Shown piece by piece: positions 15,478-26,100 of a stretch of DNA of 64,000 nucleotides. The stretch comes from an uncultured Desulfomonile sp. (lineage in GTDB: Bacteria > Desulfobacterota > Desulfomonilia > Desulfomonilales > Desulfomonilaceae). Location of the stretch: positions 124,001 through 188,000 of the forward strand of contig CAJBEZ010000105.1 of NCBI GenBank assembly GCA_903952205.1, read 5' to 3'. The notes beneath the pieces were generated by a model that did no database searches, was not told the origin of the DNA, and saw only the letters and a list, made by a program, of their open reading frames with translations. Made by a program: the position numbers and the translations under genes. The stretch's first letter is position 1; the number at the start of each line of letters is the position of its first letter.

Positions 15478-17400
15478 TCAAACCCTTTTGAAATCTTCTA
15501 TTCTTTTCATCGGCTTATCTTTTAGCGGGCATGTTTGAACGCAACTTGCGCAGCCGATACACAAGTCGGTATTGATATATACTTTCTGGTCGTCGGTGTT
15601 TTCTATTGCCGGGCAAGAGAATCCTTTGAGACAATTCTTGACATTCTTGCACACTTCTAAATCTATGCGTAAAGGATTGGCCAAGAGTCCTTTTTTTCGT
15701 TCAATCCTTGACCTTCGCAGTGCGCAGGGTTCTTCCTGTATGACTACAGCAACCCCTCCATCCGGGGATTGCGCATAATCGAAGGCCTTTTTCAGCGCCT
15801 CTTCGACTTTCGCGCAATCGTAAGAGGGCACACGTTCCACAAATTTAACGCCGAAGGCTTTAAGAATTTCATCAATCGATATCTTTGGAGTTGCTCCACC
15901 GGCCCCAAAACCACTGTTGGGGTTTGGTTGATGGCCGGTCATAGCTGTTATGCCATTATCCATGACCATAATTACCTGGCGATGTTTGTTGTACACCGCA
16001 TTGACTATCCCCGGCATCGCCGCGTGGAAGAATGTCGAGTCTCCTACAAAACTGATCACGGGTTCCAAGGGAAATGCTCTGGAAACCGCGCTTGCCGCAG
16101 GGGCCCCGGACCCCATGCAATAAAGAAGATTTCCGAGGCTATAAGGTGGAAGGAAGCCCAGGGAATAACACCCTATGTCGGCCATGGAAAACGCTTCCTT
16201 GTTTTTTCCCATTGCCTTTTTTGTAGCGTAAAATGCCGTCCTGTGACCACAACCGGGACACAATTGAGGCGACCTCACCGGGACCGGTATGGAGCTTTCA
16301 CAAAAATCGGGATTTGTACTGATTTCGAGTCGTTTGGAAAGTATGGACGTCACCCTTGTGGGATCATATTCACCGATCATGAGTTCAAGTTCGTCAGGTA
16401 ATCCTGATTTACCCACTATTTTTGTATGGAGTCCAAGTTCATAGCAGAGAACCTTGGTTTCATTCTCCAGAATAGGATCTAATTCTTCCAGAACGTGAAC
16501 TTCTTTGGAAACGCCCAAAAACTTTCTCACGTCATCTTTTGGAAACGGGTGGGTTATCCCTAGCTTAAGTATTTCGGCGCTTACTCCAAGGTAGTCCAGA
16601 GCGCTCACAGTTGATTGAAACGTATGGCCATAAGTGATCATTCTAATTCTTGGTTCGCCTGTTCCCAAACGGACGGTCTTGTTGAAACCGAGCGAGTTAA
16701 ACTCAGTTCCAATTTGGGCAAGCTTTTCAAGCGCCTTGCGTTTCATGGGAGAGAAGGTCCCGGGCAATGGAATATAGCCACCGTCTCGGCGCATTGTCTC
16801 GTTATCCCACTTGAGTTCTATGCTGGAAACGCCCCTCTCTCCAAAAGTCACTGGTCCTGTCTGGTGACAGTTACGAGTTGTGGCCCTGACAAAAACAGGG
16901 GCCTGGTATTTCTGGGACACTCTCATCGCAGTAACAAAAAAGTCCTTGGCCTCTTGAGGGTCAGAAGGCTCAATGAAAGGGACGTAGGCAAGGCGTCCGT
17001 AATAGCGGTTATCCTGCTCATTCTGTGAACTGAGATGTCCAGGATCATCTCCCAGAATCACTACGAGTCCACCGGGCATTGTCATATATGAGAGTTGGAC
17101 CGCTGTGTCGGCGGCAACATTCAATCCCACCGACTTCATCCAACATACTGAGGGCCTGCCAATAATCGCGGATGTGGCGGCGATTTCCAGCGCTACCTTT
17201 TCGTTGGTTGAGATTTCGAAGTAAATACCGGCTTTCGAAGCGATTTGCAACAAGGCGTTAGCCATCTCAGCGGTAGGGCTACCCGGGTAACATGTCGCAA
17301 CTTGAACTCCACTTTCGATCATGCCTCTTACGAAAGCGTAATTACCAAGTAAACTTGCCTTAGTCCCTGATTCAGCCAGTAGAATGTCGTATTCTGACAT
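15478..17400 (-). CDS. iorA: Indolepyruvate:ferredoxin oxidoreductase, alpha subunit
   Basis: A 640-residue thiamin-diphosphate iron-sulfur protein. The N-terminal part holds the pyrimidine-binding domain (GNYAFVRGMIESGVQVATCYPGSP), the middle a transketolase-C-like domain, then CPGCGHRTAFYA and the TPP motif GDSTFFHAAMPG with a later DNG, and a ferredoxin-like tail. It transfers electrons from arylpyruvate decarboxylation to ferredoxin. In the tail the second cluster is canonical (CIGCASCVQTCP), but the first reads CKNVKNCLKGFSCP, with only three Cys where most relatives have four, the second being replaced by Val. It could hold a three-iron cluster or be degenerate. The stop is three bases before iorB. 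Confidence 0.95.
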   Translation of the reverse strand: MSEYDILLAESGTKASLLGNYAFVRGMIESGVQVATCYPGSPTAEMANALLQIASKAGIYFEISTNEKVALEIAATSAIIGRPSVCWMKSVGLNVAADTAVQLSYMTMPGGLVVILGDDPGHLSSQNEQDNRYYGRLAYVPFIEPSDPQEAKDFFVTAMRVSQKYQAPVFVRATTRNCHQTGPVTFGERGVSSIELKWDNETMRRDGGYIPLPGTFSPMKRKALEKLAQIGTEFNSLGFNKTVRLGTGEPRIRMITYGHTFQSTVSALDYLGVSAEILKLGITHPFPKDDVRKFLGVSKEVHVLEELDPILENETKVLCYELGLHTKIVGKSGLPDELELMIGEYDPTRVTSILSKRLEISTNPDFCESSIPVPVRSPQLCPGCGHRTAFYATKKAMGKNKEAFSMADIGCYSLGFLPPYSLGNLLYCMGSGAPAASAVSRAFPLEPVISFVGDSTFFHAAMPGIVNAVYNKHRQVIMVMDNGITAMTGHQPNPNSGFGAGGATPKISIDEILKAFGVKFVERVPSYDCAKVEEALKKAFDYAQSPDGGVAVVIQEEPCALRRSRIERKKGLLANPLRIDLEVCKNVKNCLKGFSCPAIENTDDQKVYINTDLCIGCASCVQTCPLKDKPMKRIEDFKRV

Positions 17401-17505
17401 GCCAGTTCTTAACCATCCTTTTAGTTACGTCAAATCTTGAAAAGGCTTTGTGAAAGAGTATCATGCCCAGAAGTATTCATGTCAAGAGCGGGAAGAAGCC
17501 AACTT

Positions 17506-18645
17506 CTAACTTTCATGAACGGTGCCCCTGAATACCGACACGATTTCCTCCGCTGATTTTTCCCACGAAAAATGTCTAGACCTTTCGAGCCCCTTCTCGA
17601 TAAAAGAAGATCTTGCAAATTGGTCTTTTCCCATTGTAGTCATGGCATTTGAGATCTCGTCAACATTTTCAGGGTCCACGATAACCGACGCGTTTCCAGA
17701 GATCTCGCCTAAAGAACCTCTTGTTGAGGTTATAACCGGGCATCCGCAGGCCATTGCCTCAACAATAGGCAGTCCAAAACCCTCAAACAAGGAAGGGAAA
17801 ATTAAGGCCGTTGCAGACCTGTACAGGGCTACTACGACCTCATCATCCACGGATCCTAGAAAATTAATTCTTTCCCCTGGTCCGGGCACTGCCGAAAGGC
17901 CCCTGATCGAGTCAGTAAAAGCGCTCTTCCTTCCGACTATGACCAGATTTTGGTCTGAAGTCCCCGCGATTTTTATGAACGCTTCTATAACTCTTGGTGT
18001 GTTTTTGTAAGGCTTGCCGTTTGTAACATGCAGAAAGAAACCGTTTTTTGTGAGACCGAATTTTTGTATCAGTGCATCAACTTGACTCTCTTCGGCAAAA
18101 CTTGTGAAAGACTTATCTATGCCATGGTAGATCACCCGGCAGTCGCATTCCCTGTTAGGCCAAAATCGTGCCATGTCATCTAAAGTCGAATGTGAAGGAA
18201 CGATTATTTTGCAGGCCCGTCTCACTGAAAGTTCCACCAGAGTCCTGAAATAAATCTTGCCAACGAGCATTCTGATTGGTCTGCCCTGGGCCTGAGTCCA
18301 AACCCTGTCAAACCACATCGTGTCATGTAGGGTTATGACCCCTGGTGTTTTCATCCTTATGGGCTGAAGCATGAAAGGGCTGAAAAAAAGGTCCGCTTCA
18401 AACTTATCCACTATTGAACCAAGCCTAAAGACGGTGTAAGGGTGAATGTGCCGGTATGGAATGTCAACCATTTCGGCATGTCCCTTGAGCTTATTTCTAA
18501 TAGTCTCTGAGAGGTCGGTTCTGACCAATACGGTTAAGGATAGCTTGTGTTTTCTGTCTGAGATGGATCTGATGATATTGATGGCCGCGCGACCAGTGCC
18601 ATCAATCTGATTTGGTATGCATCTACCATCTATAACGACCCGCAT
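17506..18645 (-). CDS. Glycosyltransferase, GT4-type
   Basis: A 379-residue GT-B fold glycosyltransferase. It begins MRVVIDGRCIPNQIDGTGRAA, a typical N-terminal Rossmann strand with the glycine-rich acceptor loop, and ends in the nucleotide-sugar domain with FLHVTNGKPYKNTPRVIEAF, ALIFPSLFEGFGLPIVEAMACGCPVITS (the E-x7-E motif region) and VDPENVDEI. Relatives transfer hexoses from NDP-sugars to growing glycans at the cytoplasmic face. The ATG at 18645 was chosen because it has AGGGA close upstream and the family starts there; an upstream ATG at 18720 would add 25 residues unlike the family. No other glycan genes are adjacent, but the SGNH/carbamoyltransferase cluster is a few kilobases away. 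Confidence 0.9.
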   Translation of the reverse strand: MRVVIDGRCIPNQIDGTGRAAINIIRSISDRKHKLSLTVLVRTDLSETIRNKLKGHAEMVDIPYRHIHPYTVFRLGSIVDKFEADLFFSPFMLQPIRMKTPGVITLHDTMWFDRVWTQAQGRPIRMLVGKIYFRTLVELSVRRACKIIVPSHSTLDDMARFWPNRECDCRVIYHGIDKSFTSFAEESQVDALIQKFGLTKNGFFLHVTNGKPYKNTPRVIEAFIKIAGTSDQNLVIVGRKSAFTDSIRGLSAVPGPGERINFLGSVDDEVVVALYRSATALIFPSLFEGFGLPIVEAMACGCPVITSTRGSLGEISGNASVIVDPENVDEISNAMTTMGKDQFARSSFIEKGLERSRHFSWEKSAEEIVSVFRGTVHES

Positions 18646-18748
18646 TACTTCCCTACCCACTTGTTTCAGGAGTAAATAGCTTGGGGTTTGGGTATCAGTG
18701 GCGTGATACAAGAAACTCACGCCCTGATCTTTTTTATGGAAATATTTG

Positions 18749-20737
18749 TTAACAGCCCGCTACAGGTTTCTTGGGGGCCTGTTTTATTGGTGTCGACGTG
18801 TCCAATGGCTTCGACTTCGGTTGTTCCTTGACAGCGGAGGCCGATTCTGGGACCTCAGTTACCCTGCCATGGCTTTGAGTCGATTCAATACCGCCGTAAA
18901 GTACCTTTATAGGTCTGGACGTCTTTTGAGCCAGGATCCCGCCTATGGCCATAGCTATAGTGCCGTCACGGTCCATTAAAATCAAAGGACCTACACCAAC
19001 CAGGTAGGCCGGATCTGTGGACACATCCGCCGGATCTCCATGAATAGCCCCTGGCAGGGTTTTTTCTCTGAATTGTTGTTCCGGTCTAATATCTACAAGT
19101 GTAAATGTCCCGGGAAGATCCTTTATCAGACGCTTGAGTTCCTCTGCTGACATACGCTCAGGCAGGGCAACCTGCTTCTTGGGGACAACGTTTGCCGGGC
19201 TGGACCCTTCAGATTTCGTAGCCTCAATAACCGGCAACCCGGCCTTGATCCAGGCCTCGCTGCCGCCATCAAGACTTTCCGCTTTTTTAAATCCCTCGCG
19301 CTCCAGTATCCCTTGAGCTAGGCTTGAGCGGTAAGCTGAATTACATACCACCATTACGGGTTGGTCCGGGTCAAGCTGACGGGAGAGACTAGCCAGTTTA
19401 TTTAGCGGCAGATTCAGAACAGCGCCTATACGCATCGCCATCCATTCGGAGGGTAAGCGAACATCTACTATCAAGGGGGATTCTCCATTTTGCATGAGGC
19501 CGTAAAGTTCCTTTGGAGTCCTCAGTTTACCGACAGTTACAGGTAGCCCGGCTTTTTCCCACGAGTCGAATTTGATTACATCGGCCGAATATCCTACACG
19601 GTGAAGTCTGTGAAGGCTTTCCTTTAATTCGGCTTCGTCGCCAACAAGTGCGAATTTTGCGCCCCAGGGCACAATTGTTCCCACCCATGTTTCAAGACGA
19701 CCTCTTGCGGCAATGTTGACCGAATTTGGAATATGGGCCTTGGCGTATGATTGAGCGTCTCTGACATCCACAAGGAAATATTTGTCCGGCTGGGACAATT
19801 CAATCGTAGGTTTTAGCTCGGAAGGCAAGCCGCTGTCCACTTTTACCAAAGGTGGCCCCTCACGATTCATCTTGGCGTTGTGTTTGAAATATTGCGGGGC
19901 TTCCGGCAGGCCTTGAAGGACAGCGGCTATAAATTCAAATTTCTTGGTAGATTGCAGATACGGGTTTGATACCCTCTCCTGGCCGATGGTGGACTTGGGT
20001 TCGTCACCGAGGTGCGCCCCACACAAAGAACCTGCTCCGTGAGCCGGAAAAATTACGACGCTATCAGGAAGCTTGGAGATTTTGTTTGTCCATGAATCAT
20101 ATAATGCGGCGGCAAGCCAGGCGGCCGATATAGTCCCCTCAAGAAGGTCGGGACGCCCTACGCTACCAACAAAAAGCACGTCCCCTGTGAAAAGCGCTTC
20201 CGGAGACTTCTTCTGGTCACTCCCGTAAACAGCGCAGCACATCCCGTCTGGAGTATGCCCGGGGGTGTCCATAAACTTAAGCGTCGCTTTCCCAATATTT
20301 ACATCCGAATTTTCATCAACAGCCTTGAACGGATAGGATACACCGGATTTGTGACTCTGGTATATGGGACAACCGAGGAGATTGACAACCTCCTTGTGGC
20401 CGGCTACGAAATCAGCGTGAGAATGGGTTAGGTAAACTCCTTTGATTACAACCCCTTCTTTTTTAGCTGTTTCAATATAAACAGAAACATCCCTAACTGG
20501 ATCTATCAACAGAGCGTCTCCATCGCTGACAAGGAGGTACGAATAAATGGAAAGCACCGGCAAAGTGAATTGTATAACCTTAAATCCTGGAAAAATGTAT
20601 GTGTCCACAATGCTGGAGGAAGAAGAATCAGCCCCGTGGGTTTGAGATTCTGTGTCTTTTATTTGATCACTTTGAGCAATGCATACAACATTAAGCAAAA
20701 TCAGACAGATTGCTGAAAAAACGAACAATCGTTTCAT
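18749..20737 (-). CDS. Exported metallo-beta-lactamase (persulfide dioxygenase-like) fused to three rhodanese-like domains
   Basis: A 662-residue protein with a signal peptide (MKRLFVFSAICLILLNVVCIAQS), an ETHE1-like metallo-beta-lactamase domain (residues about 45-260) and three rhodanese folds (about 305-400, 403-505, 530-625). Metal-site residues are His105/His107/Asp109 in LTHSHADF, His161 in TPGHTPDG, Asp186 in FTGDVLFVGSVGRPD and His233 in PAHG. The His after Asp109 in the common HxHxDH pattern is Phe, compatible with the single-iron site of persulfide dioxygenases. Only the middle rhodanese has an active-site Cys (Cys465 in VCNSAYRS); the others have ALVGDE and LMDRDG. The usual role is oxidising glutathione-type persulfide and handling sulfane sulfur. 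The protein ends in a Pro/Lys-rich tail. The export signal is unusual for this family. Confidence 0.88.
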   Translation of the reverse strand: MKRLFVFSAICLILLNVVCIAQSDQIKDTESQTHGADSSSSSIVDTYIFPGFKVIQFTLPVLSIYSYLLVSDGDALLIDPVRDVSVYIETAKKEGVVIKGVYLTHSHADFVAGHKEVVNLLGCPIYQSHKSGVSYPFKAVDENSDVNIGKATLKFMDTPGHTPDGMCCAVYGSDQKKSPEALFTGDVLFVGSVGRPDLLEGTISAAWLAAALYDSWTNKISKLPDSVVIFPAHGAGSLCGAHLGDEPKSTIGQERVSNPYLQSTKKFEFIAAVLQGLPEAPQYFKHNAKMNREGPPLVKVDSGLPSELKPTIELSQPDKYFLVDVRDAQSYAKAHIPNSVNIAARGRLETWVGTIVPWGAKFALVGDEAELKESLHRLHRVGYSADVIKFDSWEKAGLPVTVGKLRTPKELYGLMQNGESPLIVDVRLPSEWMAMRIGAVLNLPLNKLASLSRQLDPDQPVMVVCNSAYRSSLAQGILEREGFKKAESLDGGSEAWIKAGLPVIEATKSEGSSPANVVPKKQVALPERMSAEELKRLIKDLPGTFTLVDIRPEQQFREKTLPGAIHGDPADVSTDPAYLVGVGPLILMDRDGTIAMAIGGILAQKTSRPIKVLYGGIESTQSHGRVTEVPESASAVKEQPKSKPLDTSTPIKQAPKKPVAGC

Positions 20738-20900
20738 ATCTCAATTAGTCTCCCTTCAGTTATTGAACAAAATTCACTACCATCACTAATATGATAGGCT
20801 AATAATCTGGAATTGCAACAGAGCTGCTAACACAGAGCTGCCGGCCTTGGCTTTTTGCGCTATACACAAACGATTTGTGGGATAATGACAAATTATGATT

Positions 20901-21431
20901 CTATTCAGACCTCTCGTTCAGGTTTCTTTGGATCTCAAGCGATTCTTGTTCAGTGGCGGTTCGAAAAACGCAAATAGTTTTTTCAGCCGTCGGCCTAAAT
21001 CTGATTATGTTTCCCTCTATTTTCAACCCGGCAACCGAACTCTTGGAAAATCTAGTGGAAAAAGGCGATGAACCGAAATACCCAGTTAAAATGGTAGCCA
21101 CTGCAATGACTAGAATGAAACCGATAGCGCAGACTATCACGACCCACATAAGGTTGACCTCTGTTCCTGGGCACAGCATAGAATAGGCCACGAAGCAGAT
21201 ATTGGTCATCATCATTGCAGTAATCAACCATAGGAGTATTTTAAAAAACGGCGCCGTGTGCTGCCTGCCTTCCAGAATTATCGAATCCCCATCTATTTTG
21301 ACTTTCCCTTTTCCCTTAAGACCCAGCCCGTCCCTTTTCCATTTGCCGCCAAAACTCACGTTTGATTCCAATTTCCACTCCTGGGTTTGACCACTCAGAC
21401 ATAATCTTTTTTCTACCTCAAACGCCCTCAA
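20901..21431 (-). CDS. Membrane protein of unknown function
   Basis: A protein of up to 176 residues with two adjacent membrane helices (FFKILLWLITAMMMTNICFVAY and LMWVVIVCAIGFILVIAVATILTGYF) flanked by a basic beta-rich N-terminal part (KWKRDGLGLKGKGKVKIDGDSIILEG) and a C-terminal part (VAGLKIEGNIIRFRPTAEKTICVFRT) that looks like a second copy of a small beta domain. This resembles PH-like membrane proteins, but I cannot name a family. The upstream limit is a TTG at 21431; a second in-frame TTG at 21371 has AGGAG six bases upstream and is the better-supported start, giving 156 residues. It is separated from the rhodanese gene by 160 bases. Confidence 0.55.
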   Translation of the reverse strand: MRAFEVEKRLCLSGQTQEWKLESNVSFGGKWKRDGLGLKGKGKVKIDGDSIILEGRQHTAPFFKILLWLITAMMMTNICFVAYSMLCPGTEVNLMWVVIVCAIGFILVIAVATILTGYFGSSPFSTRFSKSSVAGLKIEGNIIRFRPTAEKTICVFRTATEQESLEIQRNLNERSE

Positions 21432-21522
21432 AGGTTGTAATATTTTATCCGATCTATAAGGTTCTTAACAAATAAAGAATTGGCGCAAAATTGAAAGTAG
21501 TGATGAATGATTACGATGTTTC

Positions 21523-21855
21523 ATGAAATATGCAATGGAACCGAAACCTAACAACAAACACGAGTTCACAGTCAACGAGGATAACGCATTTGTTATGCCG
21601 ATTGACGGGGTCCTTGATCTCCATACGTTTTCGCCCAGAGACCTGGAGAACCTCATTGAAGACTATTTCGAAGCCTGTTTGCACTCCTCCATCTTTGAAC
21701 TTAGAATCATCCATGGTAAAGGCAAGGGTGTCCTCAGGAAACGAGTTTACTCAATTCTGGAGCGGCATCAAATGGTTGATCGGTTTGAGCAGGCCTCCGA
21801 AAATAGTGGTGGTTGGGGGGCGGTCTTGATACAGTTGAAAAAGCCTGTACCGTAA
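21523..21855 (+). CDS. Smr domain protein
   Basis: A 110-residue stand-alone Smr (small MutS-related) domain. The signatures are the N-terminal VLDLHTFSPRDLENLIEDYF (LDLHG-type motif with His) and ELRIIHGKGKGVLRKRVYSIL (HGxGxG motif). Smr domains act as DNA- or RNA-nicking endonucleases; stand-alone forms have been linked to recombination control and ribosome rescue. Nothing in the neighbourhood indicates which role applies. The ATG at 21523 lacks a clear ribosome binding site, and an ATG four codons later is an equally good start. Confidence 0.85.
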   Translation: MKYAMEPKPNNKHEFTVNEDNAFVMPIDGVLDLHTFSPRDLENLIEDYFEACLHSSIFELRIIHGKGKGVLRKRVYSILERHQMVDRFEQASENSGGWGAVLIQLKKPVP

Positions 21856-21977
21856 GCGACAAGTTCTTTTAAAAGACTTTAGTCACTGAGAAGAGCTATT
21901 TGAGTAGCCCTAACGTCATATTCAATGACAAGGGTTTAGTTACAACACTCGGTTCCACTTCTTAACGGGAGTCGAAA

Positions 21978-23162
21978 ATGAATCCGACAGTTGCCGCACA
22001 TTTCAAAATCCTGTTTCTATTGCTTCTGATCCTAGCCATTTTGGGTTGCGATCACAAACGTCAGGTACGTGAACTTCCGACGCCTGAAGTTACGATCAGC
22101 CAGCCGATTGAAAAGGAAGTCACTGATTTCCTTGAGCTAGCAGGTACCACTGCAGCGATCGAGTCAGTGGAGATTAGGGCCAGAGTTAAAGGTTGGCTTG
22201 AAAGTGTTGATTTTATTCCTGGCTCTAAAGTCAAGAAGGGCGATCTACTTTTCACGATCGATCCCAGGACTTTCAAGGCGCAGGTAGACCAGTATCAAGC
22301 GCAACTCGAGGGAAAGAAGGCGGAGGACATTCTTAGAGAGACGAATCTTAAGCGCGCTCAGGAATTATTGTCAACGGGGTCAATCAGTCAACTGAAATAC
22401 GATGAACAAAAAGCGGACAAGGATGTGGCGGTAGCTCAGGTAGGCATATCTGAAGCAAATCTGGAAAAGGCAAAACTGGATCTTGATTATTGTAGGATAA
22501 CGGCCCCAATTAGTGGTCGGATTGGCCGGAACATGGTTGATGTGGGCAACCTTGTAGGGGCCTCAAACGAGACTTTATTGACCCAACTGGTAAATGACGA
22601 ATCGATATATGTTTATTTCAATCTCAGCGAGCGAGATGTTCTGACGCTCTTGAGCGCCGCTACTTCGGAAAATGTAAAATCCGAAAAGAGAAACACCAAT
22701 ATCCCCGCCTTCCTTTCGCTTAGCAATGAAAAGGGATTTCCTCACAAGGGTTCCGTTGATTTCTGGGACCCTGAACTCGATTCCAAGACCGGTACTTTGC
22801 AGGCTCGGGCGATATTTTCAAACGAAGACGGGAAACTGATGTCAGGTATGTTCGGCAGGATCAGGATTCCCGTCAAGAAACGGAAGGCATTACTCGTTCC
22901 CGAAATAGCTATCGGATTCTCACAGGCGGGATCGTATGTGATGGTGGTAAATAATGATAACGTAGTCGAACAAAGGATAGTTAAAACAGGCCAGTTGGAC
23001 AACGCAATGTGGGTGATAGACGAAGGGCTCGTAAGAGATGACTGGGTAATTGTTAATGGTGTTCAGCGGGCAAGGCCGGGAGGCAGAGTCATCCCACAAA
23101 AGATCAGTGATCAGAAGGCGGAACCAAAGGCTGGATCAAAAAAACCTATAACCCCAAAGTAG
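21978..23162 (+). CDS. RND efflux periplasmic adaptor (membrane fusion protein, lipoprotein)
   Basis: A 394-residue AcrA/MexA-type adaptor. The N-terminal signal ends LAILGC, so Cys24 is probably lipidated. The mature protein has the halves of a lipoyl/biotinyl-like domain (VEIRARVKGWLESVDFIPGSKVKKGDLLFTID and the later RITAPISGRIGRNMVDVGNLVG), an alpha-helical hairpin between them (QVDQYQAQLEGKKAEDILRETNLKRAQELLS), a beta-barrel domain and a membrane-proximal domain. It links the inner-membrane pump to an outer-membrane channel. The pump gene follows after 13 bases. No TolC-type gene is present in the window, so the complex must use a channel encoded elsewhere. GGGAG lies before the ATG. Confidence 0.93.
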   Translation: MNPTVAAHFKILFLLLLILAILGCDHKRQVRELPTPEVTISQPIEKEVTDFLELAGTTAAIESVEIRARVKGWLESVDFIPGSKVKKGDLLFTIDPRTFKAQVDQYQAQLEGKKAEDILRETNLKRAQELLSTGSISQLKYDEQKADKDVAVAQVGISEANLEKAKLDLDYCRITAPISGRIGRNMVDVGNLVGASNETLLTQLVNDESIYVYFNLSERDVLTLLSAATSENVKSEKRNTNIPAFLSLSNEKGFPHKGSVDFWDPELDSKTGTLQARAIFSNEDGKLMSGMFGRIRIPVKKRKALLVPEIAIGFSQAGSYVMVVNNDNVVEQRIVKTGQLDNAMWVIDEGLVRDDWVIVNGVQRARPGGRVIPQKISDQKAEPKAGSKKPITPK

Positions 23163-23175
23163 TGGAGATCCACTC

Positions 23176-26100
23176 ATGTTAAGCCGTTTTTTTATTAATA
23201 GGCCGATATTCGCATCAGTAATTTCAATCCTCATTGTCCTTGTTGGAGCTATGTCGATATTTGTTTTGCCGATTGCGCAATATCCTGACATTGTTCCGCC
23301 GGTCGTGCAGGTCACAGCGTCATATCCTGGAGCTGATCCGAATGTTATCGCCGAAACAGTCGCCGCTCCAATAGAACAACAGGTAAATGGTGTCGACAAC
23401 ATGCTCTACATGTCGAGCCAGAGCGCAGCGGACGGCTCTTATACACTCAATGTGACATTCGCCCTGGGCACGAATATAGATATGAACACTGTTCTGACGC
23501 AGAACCGTGTTTCCGCTGCTATGGCGCAACTGCCTGAACAGGTCCAGCGTCAGGGAGTCACAACCAAAAAAGTCTCCAGTTCTCTTGTCATGATCCTGAC
23601 CTTGTTTTCGCCGGACGGGAAATACGACGACCTGTTCGTGACAAATTACGTGACGATCTATATCAAGGATGTTCTGAGCCGGGTTCCAGGGGTTGGAAAC
23701 ATAAACCTGTACCCTAGTAAAGACTATTCGATGAGAGTGTGGCTGGATCCAGATAAACTGGAATCTCGAAATCTCACGGTTGATAGTGTAGTCAACGCTA
23801 TCAAGAATCAGAATGTTCAGGTAGCTGCCGGTCAACTTGGCCAACCCCCTGTTCCCAAGGGGCAAATGCTTCAGCTTTCTGTAAACACTCTTGGAAGACT
23901 TGCCGATGTAAAACAGTTTGAAGACATAATCGTAAAGACTGGCGAAGGGACACGCGTCACCAGAGTAAGAGACGTCGCTCAGGTTGAATTGGGCGGAAAA
24001 GCCTATGACTTCTTGTCTTTTTACCAAGGCAAACCGGCTGCGACAATGATGATTTACCAGTCCCCAGGTTCTAACGCGATGGATGTCACCAATCAGCTTC
24101 ACGCCGCAATAGAACAACTGAGGAAAGACTTTCCCCAAGGGCTGAAAGAACAGATTGTTTACGAAGTGGCGGATTTTGTGCGGGCTTCTGTAAAAGAAGT
24201 CGTGATAACACTTCTCGAAGCTTTTGCGCTGGTTGTCTTGGTGGTTTTCATCTTCCTTCAGAACTGGCGTGCCACAATCATCCCGGTAATCACTATCCCC
24301 GTATCTATAATAGGAACATTTGCCGTGATGTCCCTATTCGGATTCTCAATCAACATGATAACTTTGTTTGGGCTGGTTCTGGCAATTGGTTTAGTCGTGG
24401 ACGACGCAATAGTGGTTGTTGAGAATGTCGAGCGTAACATGACTGAATTCGGACTGTCGTCCAAAGACGCGGCCATCCGGGCCATGAATGAAATTACTGG
24501 GGCTATAGTTGGAATCACGTGCGTGCTCATGGCGGTTTTTCTTCCACCCGCTTTTCTTGGTGGGATTACCGGGGAACTTTTTAGGCAGTTTTCTCTAACC
24601 ATAGCGGTGACGGTTCTTCTTAGCGCCGTGAATGCTCTTACCCTGAGTCCTGCTCTTTGTTCAATAATGTTACGCCCGAGACAAAGCCCAAAAAATTGGT
24701 TGTTCGAGAAATTTAACAGCTTTTTTGGACTAGTGACCGATTCATACGCCAAAATAGTCTCGATTAGCGTCCGTAAGGTTGCAATTGCCACTGTTATATT
24801 CATTGGTCTGGTGGGGTTGAGTGGGGTCAGTCTAATGAAGGTCCCTCTCGGATTTTTGCCCCTGGAGGATGACGGTTTGATCCTTGTCAACATCCAGATG
24901 CCGGACGGAGCAAGTTTAGAGCGAACGACCGATGTGGTTCACCGGGTTGCGGACATAGTTGAGAAAACTCAAGGGATAAAGTCGTGGTGCGCTCTAGTGG
25001 GTTTCTCAGTTATAGACGCGGCCAGATCAAATCTCGCCACTATGTTGATTCCTCTTAAACCGTGGGAAGAAAGAGACAAGCACGGGTTAGGCCGGGAATC
25101 GATAATGAAGGACCTGTCCGCCGAGTTTGCAAAAATTCAGGATGGGGTCGTTTTCCCTTTCACGTTTCCGCCGATTCTCGGGCTGGGAACAGGTGGAGGA
25201 TTTGAGATGCAATTGCTGGATAAAGCCTCACTTGGGTTTGGGGCCCTCGAGCAGGCTGGTTCCCAATTAGCTCAGGCTGCAAATACTCAGCCGGATCTTC
25301 AGTCAGTCCACGCAACTTTTCGCGCCTCATATCCTAACATTTTTCTGGACATTGACCGCACCCAGGCCATGACGCTTAAAATTCCCTTACAAAGTGTCTT
25401 CGAAACTTTACAAACTTATCTTGGTTCGACCTATGTAAACGATTTCAACAAATTCAGCCGGACATGGCAGGTTAGGGTTCAGGCTGAAAGTTTTTTTAGA
25501 CGATCACCGGAAGACATCTCCAGGCTTTATGTCAGAAATCTGGAAGGCTCCATGATTCCGCTCGGCACAGTATTGAGCGCTCGTTTTGATGTAGGCCCTA
25601 TGCGTGTGGACAGGTACAACATGTTTCCTACCGCTAAGATTATGGGGGACGCTGCCTCTGGATACAGCTCTGGGCAGGCTTTGAACGCCATGCAGGATCT
25701 CGCAAAGGAAATGTTGCCGCCAGGGATGGGTTACGATTGGACCAACATGGCATATCAGGAAATTAAGGCGGCCGGAAAAGGGACTGCGACATTTGTGATG
25801 GCAATTCTAGTCGTAATCCTGATTCTGGCCGCTCTTTATGAGAGCTGGATTGACCCCATAGCAGTCGTCCTTACCGTTCCTCTCGCTGTTTTAGGAGCTG
25901 CAATCGGGCTCATAATTCGGGGCATGGACAACAACATATACACGCAGGTAGGTCTGGTCCTTTTGGTGGCTTTGGCAGCGAAAAACGCCATCCTTATAGT
26001 GGAATTTGTCAGGGATGAAAGAGCGAAAGGTATGGGGCTACTTGAGGCCGCTGTTGAAGGGGCAAAAATTCGTTTCAGACCCATTATCATGACTTCGTTT

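Noticed and set aside
23320-24138. 272-residue minus-strand open frame
   Set aside because: It is the antisense shadow of the RND pump gene, which has full-length family motifs on the plus strand.
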